From contig CM066733.1 of assembly GCA_033961575.1 (NCBI GenBank), forward strand, positions 135,706,421-135,770,420: a DNA stretch of 64,000 nucleotides, written 5' to 3'. Origin of the DNA: Aselliscus stoliczkanus. Taxonomy: Eukaryota; Chordata; Mammalia; Chiroptera; Hipposideridae. Shown piece after piece: positions 21,902 through 33,505 of the stretch (position 1 is the stretch's first letter; every line of letters begins with the position of its first letter). The notes below the pieces were generated by a model. It had not been told where the DNA came from. It worked only from the letters and a program-made list of their open reading frames with translations, and did not search any database. A program made the translations under genes and the position numbers.

Positions 21902-22561
21902 GTTACAGATGTACAAAAGAATGCAATAGGTATCCTTTACACCCCTTACAAAGTGGCTCCCCCTCCCCCTCCACTGTCCCACCCCCCCAATATCATACAT
22001 ATCTATTACAGTTCCATTGACTCCATCCCCACACTATACTCCACATCCCACGACTATATATGTATTAAATTATAGTTGACATATAATATTAATATTATTC
22101 AGCGGCAACTTCAGATGTACAGTGCAGAGGTCAGGCCTCTACACCACCCATGAAGTGATCTCCCTAACAAGACATGAGTCCATCTGGTCCCCTAAAAAAT
22201 ATTTACAACATTGTTGATTATATTCCCTAAACTGCCTTTCCTATCCCTGTGGCAATGTTGTATTTACCAATTTATGTTGTTTCAGTCCCTTTCCCTTTGC
22301 CCATCCCCGCCCCATCCAGCAATCATCAGTTTTTCCTCTGTGTCTCTGAGACTATTTCTGCTTACATTGCTCATTTATTCAGTTCTTTAGATTCCACATA
22401 TAAGTGAGATCATATGGTATTTGTCTTTCTCTGACTGACATATTTCACTTAGCATAATGTTCTCTAGGTGCATTCATATCATTGCAAATGGTATGATTTC
22501 TTTCTTCTTTATAGCTGTGTAATACTCCATTGTATAAATATACCAGTTTCTTTTCTTTTCT

Positions 22562-23100
22562 TTTTTCTTTTTTTTTACACTGCAGGGTTGGTTTTTTAAA
22601 AAAAAGATTTTATTGGGAATTGGGGGAGGGGAACAGTGTTGGGGAATTGGGGGAGGGGACCAGCCAAGTTGTTGTTCTTTAATCTTCGTTGTGGAGGGCA
22701 CCAATCGCCATCTGGCTTCCTGTCCGCAGCTCGTGGCCTCTAAGCTCAAGGTGCTGTGTTCAATCTTAGCTGCAGGTGGGCGCAGCCACCATCCCATGGG
22801 GGAGTTGAACCAGCAGTCTTGTTGTTAAGCGCCCATGCCCTAGCCACTGACCCACCTGGGCAGCATCTCAGCTCAAGGTGCCAAGTTCAGTCTTTAATTG
22901 TGGGTAGGCGTAGCCCACCATTGAACAGGCTGTCTTGTTGTTACACCAGTTGAGCCATCCTGCCCCCTCATTGGCAGCTCAGTGACAGCTCAGCTAGGGC
23001 GCAGCATTCACTGGCCCATGTGGGAATTGAACCAGTGGCCCTGTTGCTCAGAGCACACCCTCTAAGCCAACTCTTAACCAACTGAGCTACTCGGCCGGCC
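22562..23100 (-). mobile_element. VES/Rhin-type SINE, antisense, nested in L1
   Basis: It starts from a T-rich tract and AAAAGATTTTATTGGGAATT, has several GGAGGGCACC- and GGGCGCAGCC-type modules, and ends ACTGAGCTACTCGGCCGGCC. The flanks TACCAGTTTCTT (22541) and TACCACAGTTTCTT (23105) are its target duplication. The L1 ORF2 sequence is split exactly here: the WYIYTMEYY side lies at lower coordinates and the KKLWY side above. Confidence 0.88.
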
Positions 23101-23104
23101 TCTG

Positions 23105-23551
23105 TACCACAGTTTCTTAATCCGGTCATCTACCACTGGGTATTTCGATTGTTTCCAAGTCTTGGCTATTTTAAATAGCACTGCAATGAACATAGGGGTG
23201 CATATATTTTTTTGAATAAGTGTCTTGGGTTTTTCAGGATAAATACCTAGGAGTGGAACTGCTGGGTTGTAAGGTAGTTCCATTTTGTTTTTTGAGATAC
23301 CTCCATACTGACTTCCATAGTGGCTGCACCAATCTGCAATCCCACCAACAGTGCAACAGGGTCCCCTTTTCCCCACAGCCCCGCCAGCACTTGTTGTTTG
23401 TTGATTTATTGATGATAGCCATTCTGACCAGAGTGAGGTGGTATCTCATTGTGGTTTTTATTTGCATTTCTTTGATGATTAATGAGGTTGAACATTTTTT
23501 CACATGCCTGTTGACCATCTGTATGTCCTCTTTAGAGAAATGTCTCTTCAT
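23105..23551 (-). pseudogene. LINE-1 ORF2 C-terminal part
   Basis: Two overlapping open frames (23234-23551 and 23074-23376) give [20 protein letters not shown], then a Cys-rich block [18 protein letters not shown] (the C-X3-C-X7-H-X4-C motif of L1 ORF2), then [19 protein letters not shown] and PMFIAVLFKIAKTWKQSKYP. A frameshift separates them. The remaining C-terminal codons (YIYTMEYYTAIKKKEI) lie beyond the SINE at 22474-22545. Reverse transcriptase and endonuclease are missing through 5' truncation. Confidence 0.92.
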
Positions 23552-23598
23552 ATCCTCTGTCCATTGGCTACTTTTAAAAGACTGATGTTGCAGTTGTG

Positions 23599-23925
23599 GG
23601 CCAGCCTGGCCAGGTGGCTCAGTTAGTTAAGAGCTTGAGCTCTGAGCGACAGGGTGGCGGGTTCGATTCTCACATGGGCCAATGAGCTATACCTGAGCTG
23701 AGCTGGTGAGAGCACATGCTCTTGGTAGCAAGGTTTCTGGTTTGATACCTGTATGGGATGATAGGCTGCTTCCCCTTCCCCACCCCTCCACCCTCCCCCG
23801 CAACAAAGATTGAACATGGCACCTTATGCTGAGCAGCCACGACTGAGCAGCCGGATGGTTCAGTGTGCAACAGGGTTGCCAATTCGACAAAAAATGTAAA
23901 AAATAAAAAATAAAATAAAAGAGTG
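23599..23925 (+). mobile_element. VES/Rhin-type SINE, sense
   Basis: The tRNA-like head GGCCAGGTGGCTCAGTTAGT is followed by box B-like GGCGGGTTCGATTCTCACAT. A second tRNA-like module (GCAAGGTTTCTGGTTTGATA) follows, and the element ends in a long A-rich tail at 23888-23921. Weak flanking similarity (cagttgt) at 23591 and 23934 suggests a decayed target duplication. Confidence 0.82.
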
Positions 23926-23934
23926 ACATCACAG

Positions 23935-24885
23935 TTGTAACAAATGCTTCAATATTTAATGCACACTGGAATTATATTCTTTGAAAGTATTAAACTTTAT
24001 GATAACAAGTACTCCTAGAATCAGATTTAAAATATGTGAAAGGGTACATAGTTTTACAAAATCTTGATGTCACTACATAAGGCTTTTCAGTTGTGGGGAA
24101 AATGTAGTTTGAAGACCACTACTTATGCCATTGTCATTCATGAAGCATGTCTTTCAGACCTCCCCGGCTCCGGCCCCATGTGGTTTGGCCATGCTATGCC
24201 CTTCCATTTCCTGTGCCCTGCCCTTCCAGGAGAGCCTCGGTGAGTGCTCAGGCACCACACTTTCCTTAGGAGGGGTTGTTATTGTGAGGAGCTTTTGAGA
24301 GTTGGTCCTGAAAAAGCTCTGAGGCAGAGAGGGATAACCATAGTGGCTGACGAGCTGGAGAAGGGAACCCAGGATCAACCCACACTGGGGACCAGGGTCC
24401 AAGTCTTCTGGTGAAATTGAAGACTGTGTGTGACATTCAGAGCAAGAGAACAGGTAAAGGAGAGCTTGTCCATGGATGAAAGTTCTCTAAAAGTGGAAAC
24501 TGGCAGCCACCCTTTGAGCCTTTGAGGTCTGAATAAGTACAATAACACTATTTGGCATAATGGCTATCTTAAAAAGAAATGTTTTTAACATATAAGAGAA
24601 TGTGGAGAATATTATGAGAAGTGTCCATGTTCAATTCACCAAAATTTAATATTATCACTTTACAATTCTTGTTTCTGCTCTTTCCAAATTAATTTCTAAC
24701 TCTATCAGCAATATACTGGAAGTTTTTCAGGTTAGTAAAACTCAATACTTTGATGTGAAATAGAGTTTTAAAAAGAAATATGTGGTTGCTCATTGCATCC
24801 CTGAAACTTACTTTTTATAGTGAGTTTCTAGTCCTTGGTTGTGTGGGTTTCATAATGCTATACAATTGAAGCCTGGAGGTCATAC
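23935..24885. other. unassigned stretch
   Basis: No recognisable gene or repeat. An 82-codon minus-strand frame at 24154-24402 has no family features. Confidence 0.3.
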
Positions 24886-24887
24886 TG

Positions 24888-25140
24888 TATTAGGCTGAGT
24901 CCTTAAACTAATATGACTGGTGTCCTTATGAGAAAAGACACAGAGACAGACACACACACAGGGAAGAAGGCCATGTGAAGATGGGGACAGAGTGGAGAGT
25001 GGAGTTATACAGCACAAATCAAGGAGGACCAAGGACTGCCAGCAACCACCAGAAGCTAGGAAGAGACGACAAAGGATCCTCCCCTAGAGCCTTCAGAGAG
25101 AACATGGCTGTACCAACACCTCTCAATTTGTGGTGCGTTG
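24888..25140 (+). mobile_element. MLT1-type MaLR LTR, partial
   Basis: The MLT1 order is visible: AATATGACTGGTGTCCTTAT, then AGACACAGAGACAGACACAC, GAAGGCCATGTGAAGATGGG and a CCACCAGAAGCTAGGAAGAG block. The start and 3' end are missing. Confidence 0.75.
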
Positions 25141-25191
25141 TTATTTTGTGGATACAATTTATATAAACATATATAAGAATATATACACATA

Positions 25192-25432
25192 CCAGGGTGC
25201 CAAAAAATGTATACAAGTGGACACTTTGGTCAACATTCCTCAAGCAGTAGTTCACTGTAATAAAAAGTGTCTGGATGCTGATGGTAACCACTTTGAGCAC
25301 CTCTTGTAATTGCAGAAGTCAAACGTAACTTGTATTCATCTTTTGTTATCAGCATATATTGAATATTATAATTTTAATACAGTTTTCTTTTCTTAAAATG
25401 TGTATAAATGTTTTCACAAAATAATGTGCACC
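25192..25432 (+). mobile_element. miniature Tc1/mariner-like element, copy 2 (241 bp)
   Basis: The left end CCAGGGTGCCAAAAAATGTA and right end (reverse complement GGTGCACATTATTTTGTG, then TTTATACACATTTTAAG) are inverted repeats flanked by TA. Between them, plus-strand codons at about 25268-25303 read LDADGNHFEHLL and a stop, the typical G-x-HFEHLL end of many mariner-family transposases. The left part jumps from terminal repeat almost directly to these last codons, so most of the transposase gene is deleted. Confidence 0.87.
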
Positions 25433-25966
25433 TATACTGTATGGAATGCACACTGATATTTTATTTTTTGGAATACTGTATTATATTCTGTTTAATTTTT
25501 TTGGTTAAGTTAGGGCTATGATTATATCAATTTCGTTAGGATGCCATGCTCCCTTCAACGAATCTGCAGAATGGAAAGCACTGAACTAGATACTCCTAAA
25601 TGAAAGAGAGTACATAATACATTGGAAAATTACCTGGAATGTTTAATAATTAAGGCATGAAAGAAACCACTGTAGTCACTTGCGTTATATTGGCATCATT
25701 ATCACATTAATTAAAGGCCCCCAAAGGAATTAGAAGTGTTAATGGGCTTCCAGAAGTGGGCGAATATTCCTGTGTCATAATTCTGTGGCTCCACACAGAA
25801 CACAACTAGGAAATCCACTTTTCTATCCAACTCAGAGACACTGGAAAGTACACTAATAGAACTGTGTATAACTGTATACCTTAATTGTCAAGTGAGAGGG
25901 TCTGATTCTCAACCAGGTCCCACCAGTTACTAGATAAGTGACTTTAGGAGAAGTTAATAAATATCT
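25433..25966. other. unassigned stretch
   Basis: No recognisable gene or repeat. Confidence 0.3.
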
Positions 25967-25967
25967 C

Positions 25968-26226
25968 TCAACTGCACTTTTTTTTTTTTTTTTTTTTTTT
26001 AAAGATTTTATTGGGGAATTGGCGGAGGGGAACAGCGTTGGGGAATCGGGGAAGGGGAACAGACAAGTGGCTGTCTTTTTGTTCTTCAGTTTAGTTGCGG
26101 AGGATGTTGCTTCACTGTTGGTATCGTCATTGCGCTCTTCCTGGATGAGGCAGATCGGTTGCTGGCCTCTGGATGTCGCTCACCGCGGCTATTGGCAGCT
26201 CACGCTTGGCTGTCAACTGCACTTTT
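25968..26226 (-). mobile_element. 5'-truncated long-type SINE, antisense, with TSD
   Basis: The SINE body is 25982-26212. It has a T20 tract, AAAGATTTTATTGGGGAATT and the 3' half of the long SINE, stopping at CAGCTCACGCTTGGCTG before the tRNA head. A perfect flanking repeat TCAACTGCACTTT occurs at 25968-25980 and 26213-26225. It is therefore an insertion truncated at its 5' end and lacks the internal promoter. Confidence 0.92.
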
Positions 26227-27709
26227 GTCACCTGAGAACTAATGATGCTAATGTGTCTACCTCACATTGTATATAGTGGTAGGTGTAGAGAAAGTGCCCA
26301 GCATGTGTGAATTGTCTTCTATTTCCCATTTATACTAGTGGGTTCAGAGCAGGGGTCAATGGAAAGATCACGAGGACACCAGAATCTGAAAAGAGAAAGG
26401 AGATGGAAATAAAGATGCCTTAGGGATCACCACAGATGCCACAGAAATACAAAATCCTCGGGGTTGCAATGGTAACAAGTGGTAATTATTATATGTGGTT
26501 CTGATTTTTAATTCTAAGTTGGCCAGATTTTGCCACAGGTTCAGCTAGCCGTTAGCTTTTGTATTTGCTTCTGCATTTCTTATAGTAAACCACGCGATGA
26601 GCTCGTGTAAGAAAGCAACCCAAATAAACAGTGGCTTGGGTAACTTGGAGTGGGGTGAGGTGGTGTGTTTGGAAAATTCCAGAGCCCCTTTATGCCCTGG
26701 CAAGAAATTTTTGTGAATGTCAGCGTGCAGCAGTAGATGTCCCCAAGACCCCTGACAAGGACAGCAGTACAGACTGTGCACACACACAGTTCTCAAGGGC
26801 CAGCACTAGATCAGCAAAATGAGAGGGGTGAAAGCATTCCTATCACTTTGCCATCAGTTGAGGGACAAATTAGGACTTCCTGGACCTACTCTGGGATTGA
26901 ACAAGAGTTATTTGCTTCTTTCCAGATAAATGGCAGAATGATGAGATGGATGTGTCATGTTCTGGCTTTGTAGCCTTCATAACACCATCTCCATGGAATA
27001 AATATAGTATCGACATTGCTGTTGCTGCTGCTGCTGCTGTAATGACTCACTACCAACACTATTATTACCACTGCTATCCTCTGCACAATGAAATCAGGGT
27101 AAAGCGTTTGCCTCTTTGTCACTCTGAAGTGCCACTATACCAAATGGTAATTTTGTAGGTTGAAAGAAGGGAAAACTTAATTCAGCTTCCTGGGCACCTA
27201 ACCATGAACACATGATTTGGACTTAAGGGATTATCTGGTTCATTTGCTGTTTGTTTCTCATGAACCACATTGAAATAATCAAAACCAATCTGATTGTTCG
27301 TAATATGTCATAAGACATTGTCTTGTAACCTTGTAAAACTATGTAAATGATAGGTTACATATAACAAAACTGTCAGTGTTATTTTTAAGCCTACAATGTC
27401 ACAAGAAACAAAACAGCACAGTAGAAAACTATGCACATTTTTCATGTGTTGAGGACAGTCCATAGATTTGAATTAGAGTAAAGGAAGCTTTGAGGAGATC
27501 ATTTTATGAGAGAACAAAAGACAAGTTCCCTCCAGTGGTCAGAAAAGAAATGTGTGCCTTCTATAATCAAATGAATGGGGGCTTAGCAGGAGTGTCATTG
27601 TTCACTGTGGAGGCTCTCCATAGGGGAACCTGATTGGGGTAGGACGGCACTGAGGGTGTTGAGGGTACTGAGGTGAAGAAGGACTTCTTACTCTATACAT
27701 TTCTCTATT

Positions 27710-27710
<1 letters not shown>
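26227..27710. other. unassigned stretch with a short (GCT)n run
   Basis: I see no supported gene. A GTTGCTGCTGCTGCTGCTG run lies at about 27019-27039. The overlapping open frames at 26545-27158 on both strands have no family features. Confidence 0.35.

Positions 27711-27712
<2 letters not shown>

Positions 27713-27752
<40 letters not shown>
27713..27752 (+). repeat. (CA)n microsatellite
   Basis: About 19 uninterrupted CA units. Confidence 0.95.
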
Positions 27753-27753
<1 letters not shown>

Positions 27754-27784
27754 CTATCTTTACCTAGTTTGGGGAGGTAATGTC

Positions 27785-27995
27785 CCCTGATAGTTAAGGC
27801 ATGGACTTTGGAGTGAAGCTCTTCTGGGGCCTAGTTCTGGGACTCCACGAAAGTATTTAAGTCCTCCGAGCTTCAGCTAGCTCACTGGAAATTATTATGA
27901 TCACACCAGCCTCTTGGAGTTGTTGAGGGAGTCGATGAGATAATGTCCAGCAGGTGCGTAATGCAGAGCATAGCACAAAATAAATGCTCATTAAA
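27785..27995 (+). mobile_element. MIR
   Basis: It is nearly full length: TAGTTAAGGCATGGACTTTG head, AAGTATTTAAGTCCTCCGAGCTTCAG middle, a TTGTTGAGGGAGTCGATGAGATAATG block and AAATAAATGCTCATTAAATAG end. Confidence 0.82.
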
Positions 27996-28034
27996 TAGAA
28001 GCTGTATCTTTTCTCAGAAAATGATTACAAACTA

Positions 28035-28428
28035 CATTGTAAATTTTTTTTTAAGATTTTATTGGGGAATTGGGGGAGGGCAACAGTGTTGGGGAATTGG
28101 GGCAGGAGAACAGCCAAGTTGTTGTCCTTCAATCTTAGTTGTGGAGGGCGCAGCTTGCTCAGCTCCAAGTCTAGTCGGCAGCTCGAGACTGCTCAGCTCA
28201 AGGTGCTGTGTTCAATCTTAGTTGCATGTCCACCATCCCATGTGGAAGTGGAACAGGAAACCTTGTTGTTAGGAGCACATGCTCTCACCAGCTGAGCCAT
28301 CCTGCCACCTGTTGGCAGCTCAGCTGCAGCTCATTGGCCCATGTGGGAATCAAACTGGCAACCCTGTTGCTCAGAGCTCGTGCTCTTAACCAACTGAGCC
28401 ACTGGGCTGGGCCCATTGTAAAATTTTT
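28035..28428 (-). mobile_element. VES/Rhin-type SINE, antisense, with TSD
   Basis: The SINE body is 28050-28413: T-run, AAGATTTTATTGGGGAATTG, two GTTGTGGAGGGCG-type modules and a reverse tRNA head ending AACTGAGCCACTGGGCTGGG. Flanks CATTGTAAATTTTT (28035) and CATTGTAAAATTTTT (28414) are the target duplication. Confidence 0.9.
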
Positions 28429-28429
28429 A

Positions 28430-29955
28430 ATGGATTGGAATTGTGTTTCAATTTTTAAAGGATTCATTTTTGGAGGAAATAGCATTAAGAACAAGCATAT
28501 ACTGACATATCATTATCAGAGCACTTATAAATATCTTATGAAAAAATAATAAGAAAATGGTGTTTACTCTCAGCCCCAAAGTTCAACTTTTGTAGTTAAC
28601 TTAGATGTTTCAGGAGCAGCATCAGTTCTTTGAGTACACTGCAATTATATTAAATATATTAAAAGATACATTAGTTTATAAAGTTGTTGCGATAAAAATG
28701 CATAATCCATTTGTAGAGGGGTAGAGCATGAGGAAGTAAAATAATATATATATTTTTTAAAGTATTGAATAGGGCTTTCTGCAGGAATAGCAGTTAGGAG
28801 GCTTGTTGCAAGGGCTGCATATTAAGTAAAGATCTTTTTGTCCCTTGTCCTGAAGCCATAGAAGGAGAGAGACTGTTTCAAAGGGGAACCAGGAAGTAAC
28901 CATAGAGAAAGGAGTTGTCTATTTCTAAGGAACTTAAGCCTCCCCACCAAAAACCACAAGGACAGTACAAATAGCTCTTCCCAGGAAGTTGTGAGCAGGG
29001 ACCCAAGATTCTGGAAGACAACAGGAAGACTGAGAGCTGGGAAGTCCGGGGAGCCACAGCGACACCCAGGGAAAGATCAGAGGCCATTGAGCCTGATGAT
29101 AAGAGTGGACCAGCAGGTGAAGAGGGACAGAAAACAGTTCCTGACCTTGTGGTCCTGGAGCCAAGGTGTGTGTCCCCTTTGGAGATTGTCTTCGGGGCCT
29201 GGTAAACAGAGAAAAATCACTGTTTCCAGAAGGTAGAGCAAAGGACAACCAATCACAGATAAAACCATAATTCCAACCTTTGGGACTTTACAGAGAGGGT
29301 CTGGCACTCAGTGATGGGTTTAGCATTGTGAATGAATGGACATGAATGCCAGTGGTAGTAGGAGGTACAAGATAAAAGCATTGAAGTAACCATGGTTGCC
29401 TAAAGAAAGGCAAAAAGCCTAAGAAAATATGGGGAGAATCTTGCAAAGTCATGGCTACTATAAAAGACAGAGTAATCTGGCCAGGTCAGGCCTAGAATCC
29501 AGGTGAGGGCAAGGCTGAATGAAGACCATGACATGGACTGAGGCTGTGTGTCCCACTCATCTGTGGCTAGAAACACTCACCAGTCCTTTAATGGGAAAGC
29601 ATGTGGTGGCTGCATGAAAACCCCTCTGTGTATTACTCCTTATTGATAGCAGGACACAAATGTATGCCTAAGTGAAAAGCTTGGCAAATCCATAGATAGT
29701 GTAGCCTGGATTCCTCTCAGATAACCTCTTTATAGTCTTAATTCCCAACATAAAAAAATCCTATCCAGATGTTTCAATAATATCCCATGTTTCCATAACA
29801 TCAGTGTCATTCAGAGAAAACTTAATGAAAATAAACAACCAGACCTCAATGGATCCAAGTGACCATCTGCTTGGAAAAGAAAAAAAATTCTAATCATAAC
29901 AAAGATGCTTATTTTGGAGGCAGCCAGGTATGTAGGTCTGGGACCCATCTCTAGC
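28430..29955. other. unassigned stretch
   Basis: No recognisable gene or repeat in 1.5 kb. Frames on both strands at 28878-29307 overlap one another without family features. Confidence 0.3.
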
Positions 29956-29957
29956 AG

Positions 29958-30125
29958 TAGGTAGAACTGTGGGCACATTTTAAACCTGTACTGGTATTAA
30001 TTCCTCATGTGTAACATGGGGATAATGAAGGCTACCTTACCTATGTATTGTTTGTTTAAAATTAAATGACCTTATATATGAAAAGTATTTAGAACAAGAT
30101 AGGTGCCCAGTAGATGTTAATCCGT
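29958..30125 (+). mobile_element. MIR
   Basis: It reads TTAATTCCTCATGTGTAACATGGGGATAATG, then a TTAAAATTAAATGACC block and a CAGTAGATGTTAAT end. It is old and diverged. Confidence 0.75.
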
Positions 30126-30264
30126 TTTCTCATGATTTTTACATTGCCAAGAAACACAGATCTGCACACAGGTCTGACAGGCACCCAGAAAGGTATGTCC
30201 CATGGGCCAGCTATTGTCAAGTTGTACAGGCTTTCAAAGGGGATACTAAGGTCTCCAGCCAGAA

Positions 30265-30440
30265 TGTCTGGGCTCAGAGCTACTCAGTGGTGGTGTGACC
30301 TTGGGAGAATTACTTATCCTCTTGTGACTTGGATTGATTTTCTATCAATGAAGACTGTAATACCCACCTGAGCACCTTGTGTTGAGTGCTCAGTGAAATA
30401 ATTCACATAAGGCACCTGGAATGATCTGAGCAGGGCAGAA
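30265..30440 (+). mobile_element. MIR
   Basis: It has the central wording GGTGTGACCTTGGGAGAATTACTTATCCTC, then CTATCAATGAAGACTGTAATACCCACC and a AAGGCACCTGGAATGATCTG end. Confidence 0.75.
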
Positions 30441-30784
30441 CTGAGGTGAAGTCCATGGCGACAAAGTTCCAAGCATGTTAAGATTGATGTGTCAGTCTCT
30501 GGAGATGCCCCATTAGGCTTTGGTCAAAGGTGGCACTGAAGGCTACCATGTTGATTGCAAGGCCCCTGCCAGTCCCAGTGGATGATTCTGAATGAGCCAT
30601 ACTAGCCCTCCAGGGAAACACTGTGGCATAGGTACAGAATTTGGGAATGGCCTCTTCTGCTCCAATGTAATGCCATCCAACCTGGGGGAGCCAATCACTG
30701 TGGCATTCCAATCGCTCAGAGACAACTTTAAATGGGTAGCTTTTACTTAAAATTCAGCTCTATGTTTATTTTCTTACTTGCTTA

Positions 30785-30925
30785 TTTTATCTTCTTCCCA
30801 CTAAAATGTAAGTCTTCTGAGAACAGGGACATTGAATTATGGACTGCTCTGTGTCCAAGGCCTTGAAAAGGGCCTGACACAAAGTATATGGGTAGATGCT
30901 CCACAATATTTGCTGAAGGAATCTA
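30785..30925 (+). mobile_element. L2 3' end
   Basis: It reads CCCACTAAAATGTAAGTCTTCTGAGAACAGGG, then GCCTGACACAAAGTATATGG and AATATTTGCTGAAGGAAT, the L2 3' pattern. Confidence 0.78.
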
Positions 30926-31800
30926 TAAGCAATCCTCTGCTGGTCACAGGAGATTGTCCTGATACTTCTGTATCTAAGGTGTTGTCATTAATCAAGTCTC
31001 TTTTGGTGAAAAGGATAGGAACCCAAAACTAAGTAGCTTAAGTAAAAAACGAAATGTATTAGCTCATATAACCAAGAGATACAAGGGCTGGATCCACGGC
31101 CTCCAACAAGATAATCAGGATCCTATAATACTGCTTTCCTCTGTGTTGGTATCATAGGTCTGAGGTAAAGATTTGTGTGTAGGAAATATATTTGGAGTGT
31201 TCTTGGTATCAACACATGTGAGGAGAGCAAAGAAAGTAGGACTGGACAGAGGGAGACAGTTGGTTCTGTGAGGAGCTCTGGAGCTGGAAACCCTTTAAGG
31301 TTGTTTTTTTTTTGGAGGGAAGGGGTCTGGGCCTTTATAATCCCTCACCCCCACATTATTTAGTCATTGAGCCAGGTGGCTCTGTGTGGCTGAGGGGCGC
31401 TCAGGGAGAGCAACTCCACCGAGAGCCATCAGCTGCCAAATTCCAAGAAGCTGGGAAAATGAGTCTGGGCAGTGTGCCATGCATCCAGTTGGTTGACTAT
31501 TCTCAGGCACTGTCTTCCCATGTGCCACCAAAGAAGACTACCGGCAACTAGATTTACATAATTTAGGACCTGCACTCTTTCTCAGTTGTTACAGTAGAAG
31601 TCCCAGTGATTGGCTTGATTTGAGTCATGTGCCAATCCTTAAACCAATCATAATGCCAGGGAGCTGTGTTTTGCTGATTATTGAAACCTGGATAATAAGC
31701 CTACACCTGAAAAGTAGTCGTGATTACTGAGAAGAGGATTTCAGTTCAAGTAAAAAGTGCAATGGATGCTGAACAGGTGAAACTAGCAGTTGTCCAGACA
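30926..31800. other. unassigned stretch
   Basis: A segment around 30995-31140 (AACCCAAAACTAAGTAGCTT, then AATGTATTAGCTCATATAAC) has the look of an old interspersed repeat, but I cannot name it. The rest is unassigned. Confidence 0.3.
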
Positions 31801-31802
31801 AC

Positions 31803-32220
31803 TTTATTATGGGTTGAATTGTGTCCTCCCAAAATGCATATGTTGAAGTTCTAACCCCCAGCCCCTAAGAATGTGACCTCATTTTGAGATACGGTTTTTA
31901 CAAAGATAATCAAGTTCAGATGAGGTCACTGTGTTGGGCCCTAATCCAACATGACTGGTGCCCTCATAAATAGGTGAAATGTGGACGCTGACAGACATAT
32001 AGGGAGAATGCCATGAGAACATGAAGATGTCATCCAAAGCCAAGGGGAGAGGCTGGAACAGTTCCTTCCCTCCCAACCCTAGGAAGGAAACAACCCTGCC
32101 AACATCTGATTTCTATCTGACTTCTGGCCTCCAAGACTGTGAGACTATACATTTCTGTTGTTTACTCCTCCCAGTTTGCAGTACTTTGTTATGGAAACTC
32201 TGGCAAATAATACACACCTG
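31803..32220 (+). mobile_element. MLT1-type MaLR LTR
   Basis: The full order is visible: GGGTTGAATTGTGTCCTCCC, GCATATGTTGAAGTTCTAAC, CCTAATCCAACATGACTGG, GCCTCCAAGACTGTGAGAC, TTCTGTTGTTTACTCC and GCAGTACTTTGTTATGG. It is an ancient ERVL-MaLR solo LTR with no internal region nearby. Confidence 0.88.
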
Positions 32221-33035
32221 GGCCATTAAAATTTTCAGGTCAAAAGCTTTCCTGAGGTTATAACCCAGATTATAAAATAGGTTATTTGTCTTGTACCTTA
32301 GGCTGTCCAAAGTTACTTAATAGATTGAAAGATCAAAGTGCTCAAAGAAAGTGAGCAATTTTGCTTGGTATAAGAGTAGTCTGCTTAGCTATTCTCTTCT
32401 AGCGTTTCTCAACTAAAATTTCTTGAGAGAGTTAAGCTTTAAAGCACTCAATGTATATAGTGAATTAACTTCTCTGTGTTTGTAATGGCACTGGTAATGC
32501 ATCATCTAAGGGATAATTGAGACAATAGTCATTCCAATCATTTTTTGTAGGGCTTCGTTTTGTTACAGAACCCCTAATGAGAAAGGCCACTAGACTATAG
32601 TCAGTGGTCTACGTGCTCTATTTTGTGCTGCCAAACTCATCTAAGTCATATATCTGCACTATGATTGACACCAGTTCTCATTTATGCACACGTCGGTTGT
32701 CTTGGCCTGACAAGCCAACGTTATTGAGAAGAAGCAATGGGAAGGGTTGCTACTGCTTTTGTCTTCTTATGGCACTATGGCATTCATCTCATGTTGGGAG
32801 CATCCATTCTGATGCTGTAGCTGTATCCAGCCAGAAAAAGCCAGGATCCAGTAAGGGCAAAAGTGAACCAAATATTTAAAGCCTTGACTGACATCCTTCT
32901 ACTCCTTGAATAGGTCACTTTAGTAGAGTTGAGCCAAGAGTAGAAAATGAACAGTTAAAACTATGACAACCCTGGATGGAGGTATTATCAGATTGAGTAT
33001 TGGCTTAGGAACTTAAATTTTAATATCTACAGAAT
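32221..33035. other. unassigned stretch
   Basis: No recognisable gene or repeat. A 91-codon plus-strand frame (32604-32879) lacks family features. Confidence 0.3.
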
Positions 33036-33036
33036 G

Positions 33037-33505
33037 TGAATGATATTCTTTTTTTTTTTTTTAAGATTTTATTGGGGAATTGGGGGAGGGGAACAGCGTT
33101 GGGGAATCGGGGAAGGCGAACAGACAAGTTGCTGTCTTTTTGTTCTTCAGTTTAGTTGCGGAGGATGTTGCTTCACTGTTGGTATCGTCATTGCGCTCTT
33201 CCCGGATGAGGCAGATCGGTCGCTGGCCTCTGGATGTCGCTCACCGCGGCTATTGGCAGCTCACGCTTGGCTGCCAGCTGCTCACGCTGGCTGCGGGCCA
33301 CTCACTGTAGCCTATGGCAGCCCACTGCAGCAGGGTGCAGCCCACACCATCACCGGGGCTCGCACAGCCCAGCTCCAGGTGGAGCTGTTGTTAGCTGTAG
33401 AGGGCAGTGTCACTGGCCCTCCTGTGGGATCCGAACCGGGGCCGCTGGCATCCCAAAACCAGCGCTTAACCAATGTGCCACTCGGCCGGCCTGAATGATA
33501 TTCTT
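33037..33505 (-). mobile_element. long tRNA-headed SINE, antisense, full length with TSD
   Basis: The body is 33051-33491. It reads TTAAGATTTTATTGGGGAAT, a CAGACAAGTTGCTGTC block, a GC-rich middle, CTGTAGAGGGCAGTGTCACT and the reverse tRNA head ending CCACTCGGCCGGCC. A perfect 14-bp flank TGAATGATATTCTT is at 33037-33050 and 33492-33505. Open frames of 76-152 codons across it are repeats of frames seen in other copies and are not genes. Confidence 0.95.

Larger units (their letters stand above)
21337..23576 (-). mobile_element. 5'-truncated LINE-1, antisense, bounded by a 17-bp TSD
   Basis: TCCATTGGCTACTTTTA occurs at 21337-21353 and 23560-23576 and brackets the whole block. The right copy continues AAAG, so the original site fits TTTT/AAAA. 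L1 sequence proper runs from about 21868 (after a (TTA)n tract) to 23559: 3' UTR, then ORF2 C-terminus. Inside the bounds lie a long SINE next to the left duplication (21354-21800), about 66 bp of non-L1 sequence (21801-21866) and another SINE (22562-23100) in the coding part. Confidence 0.85.
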
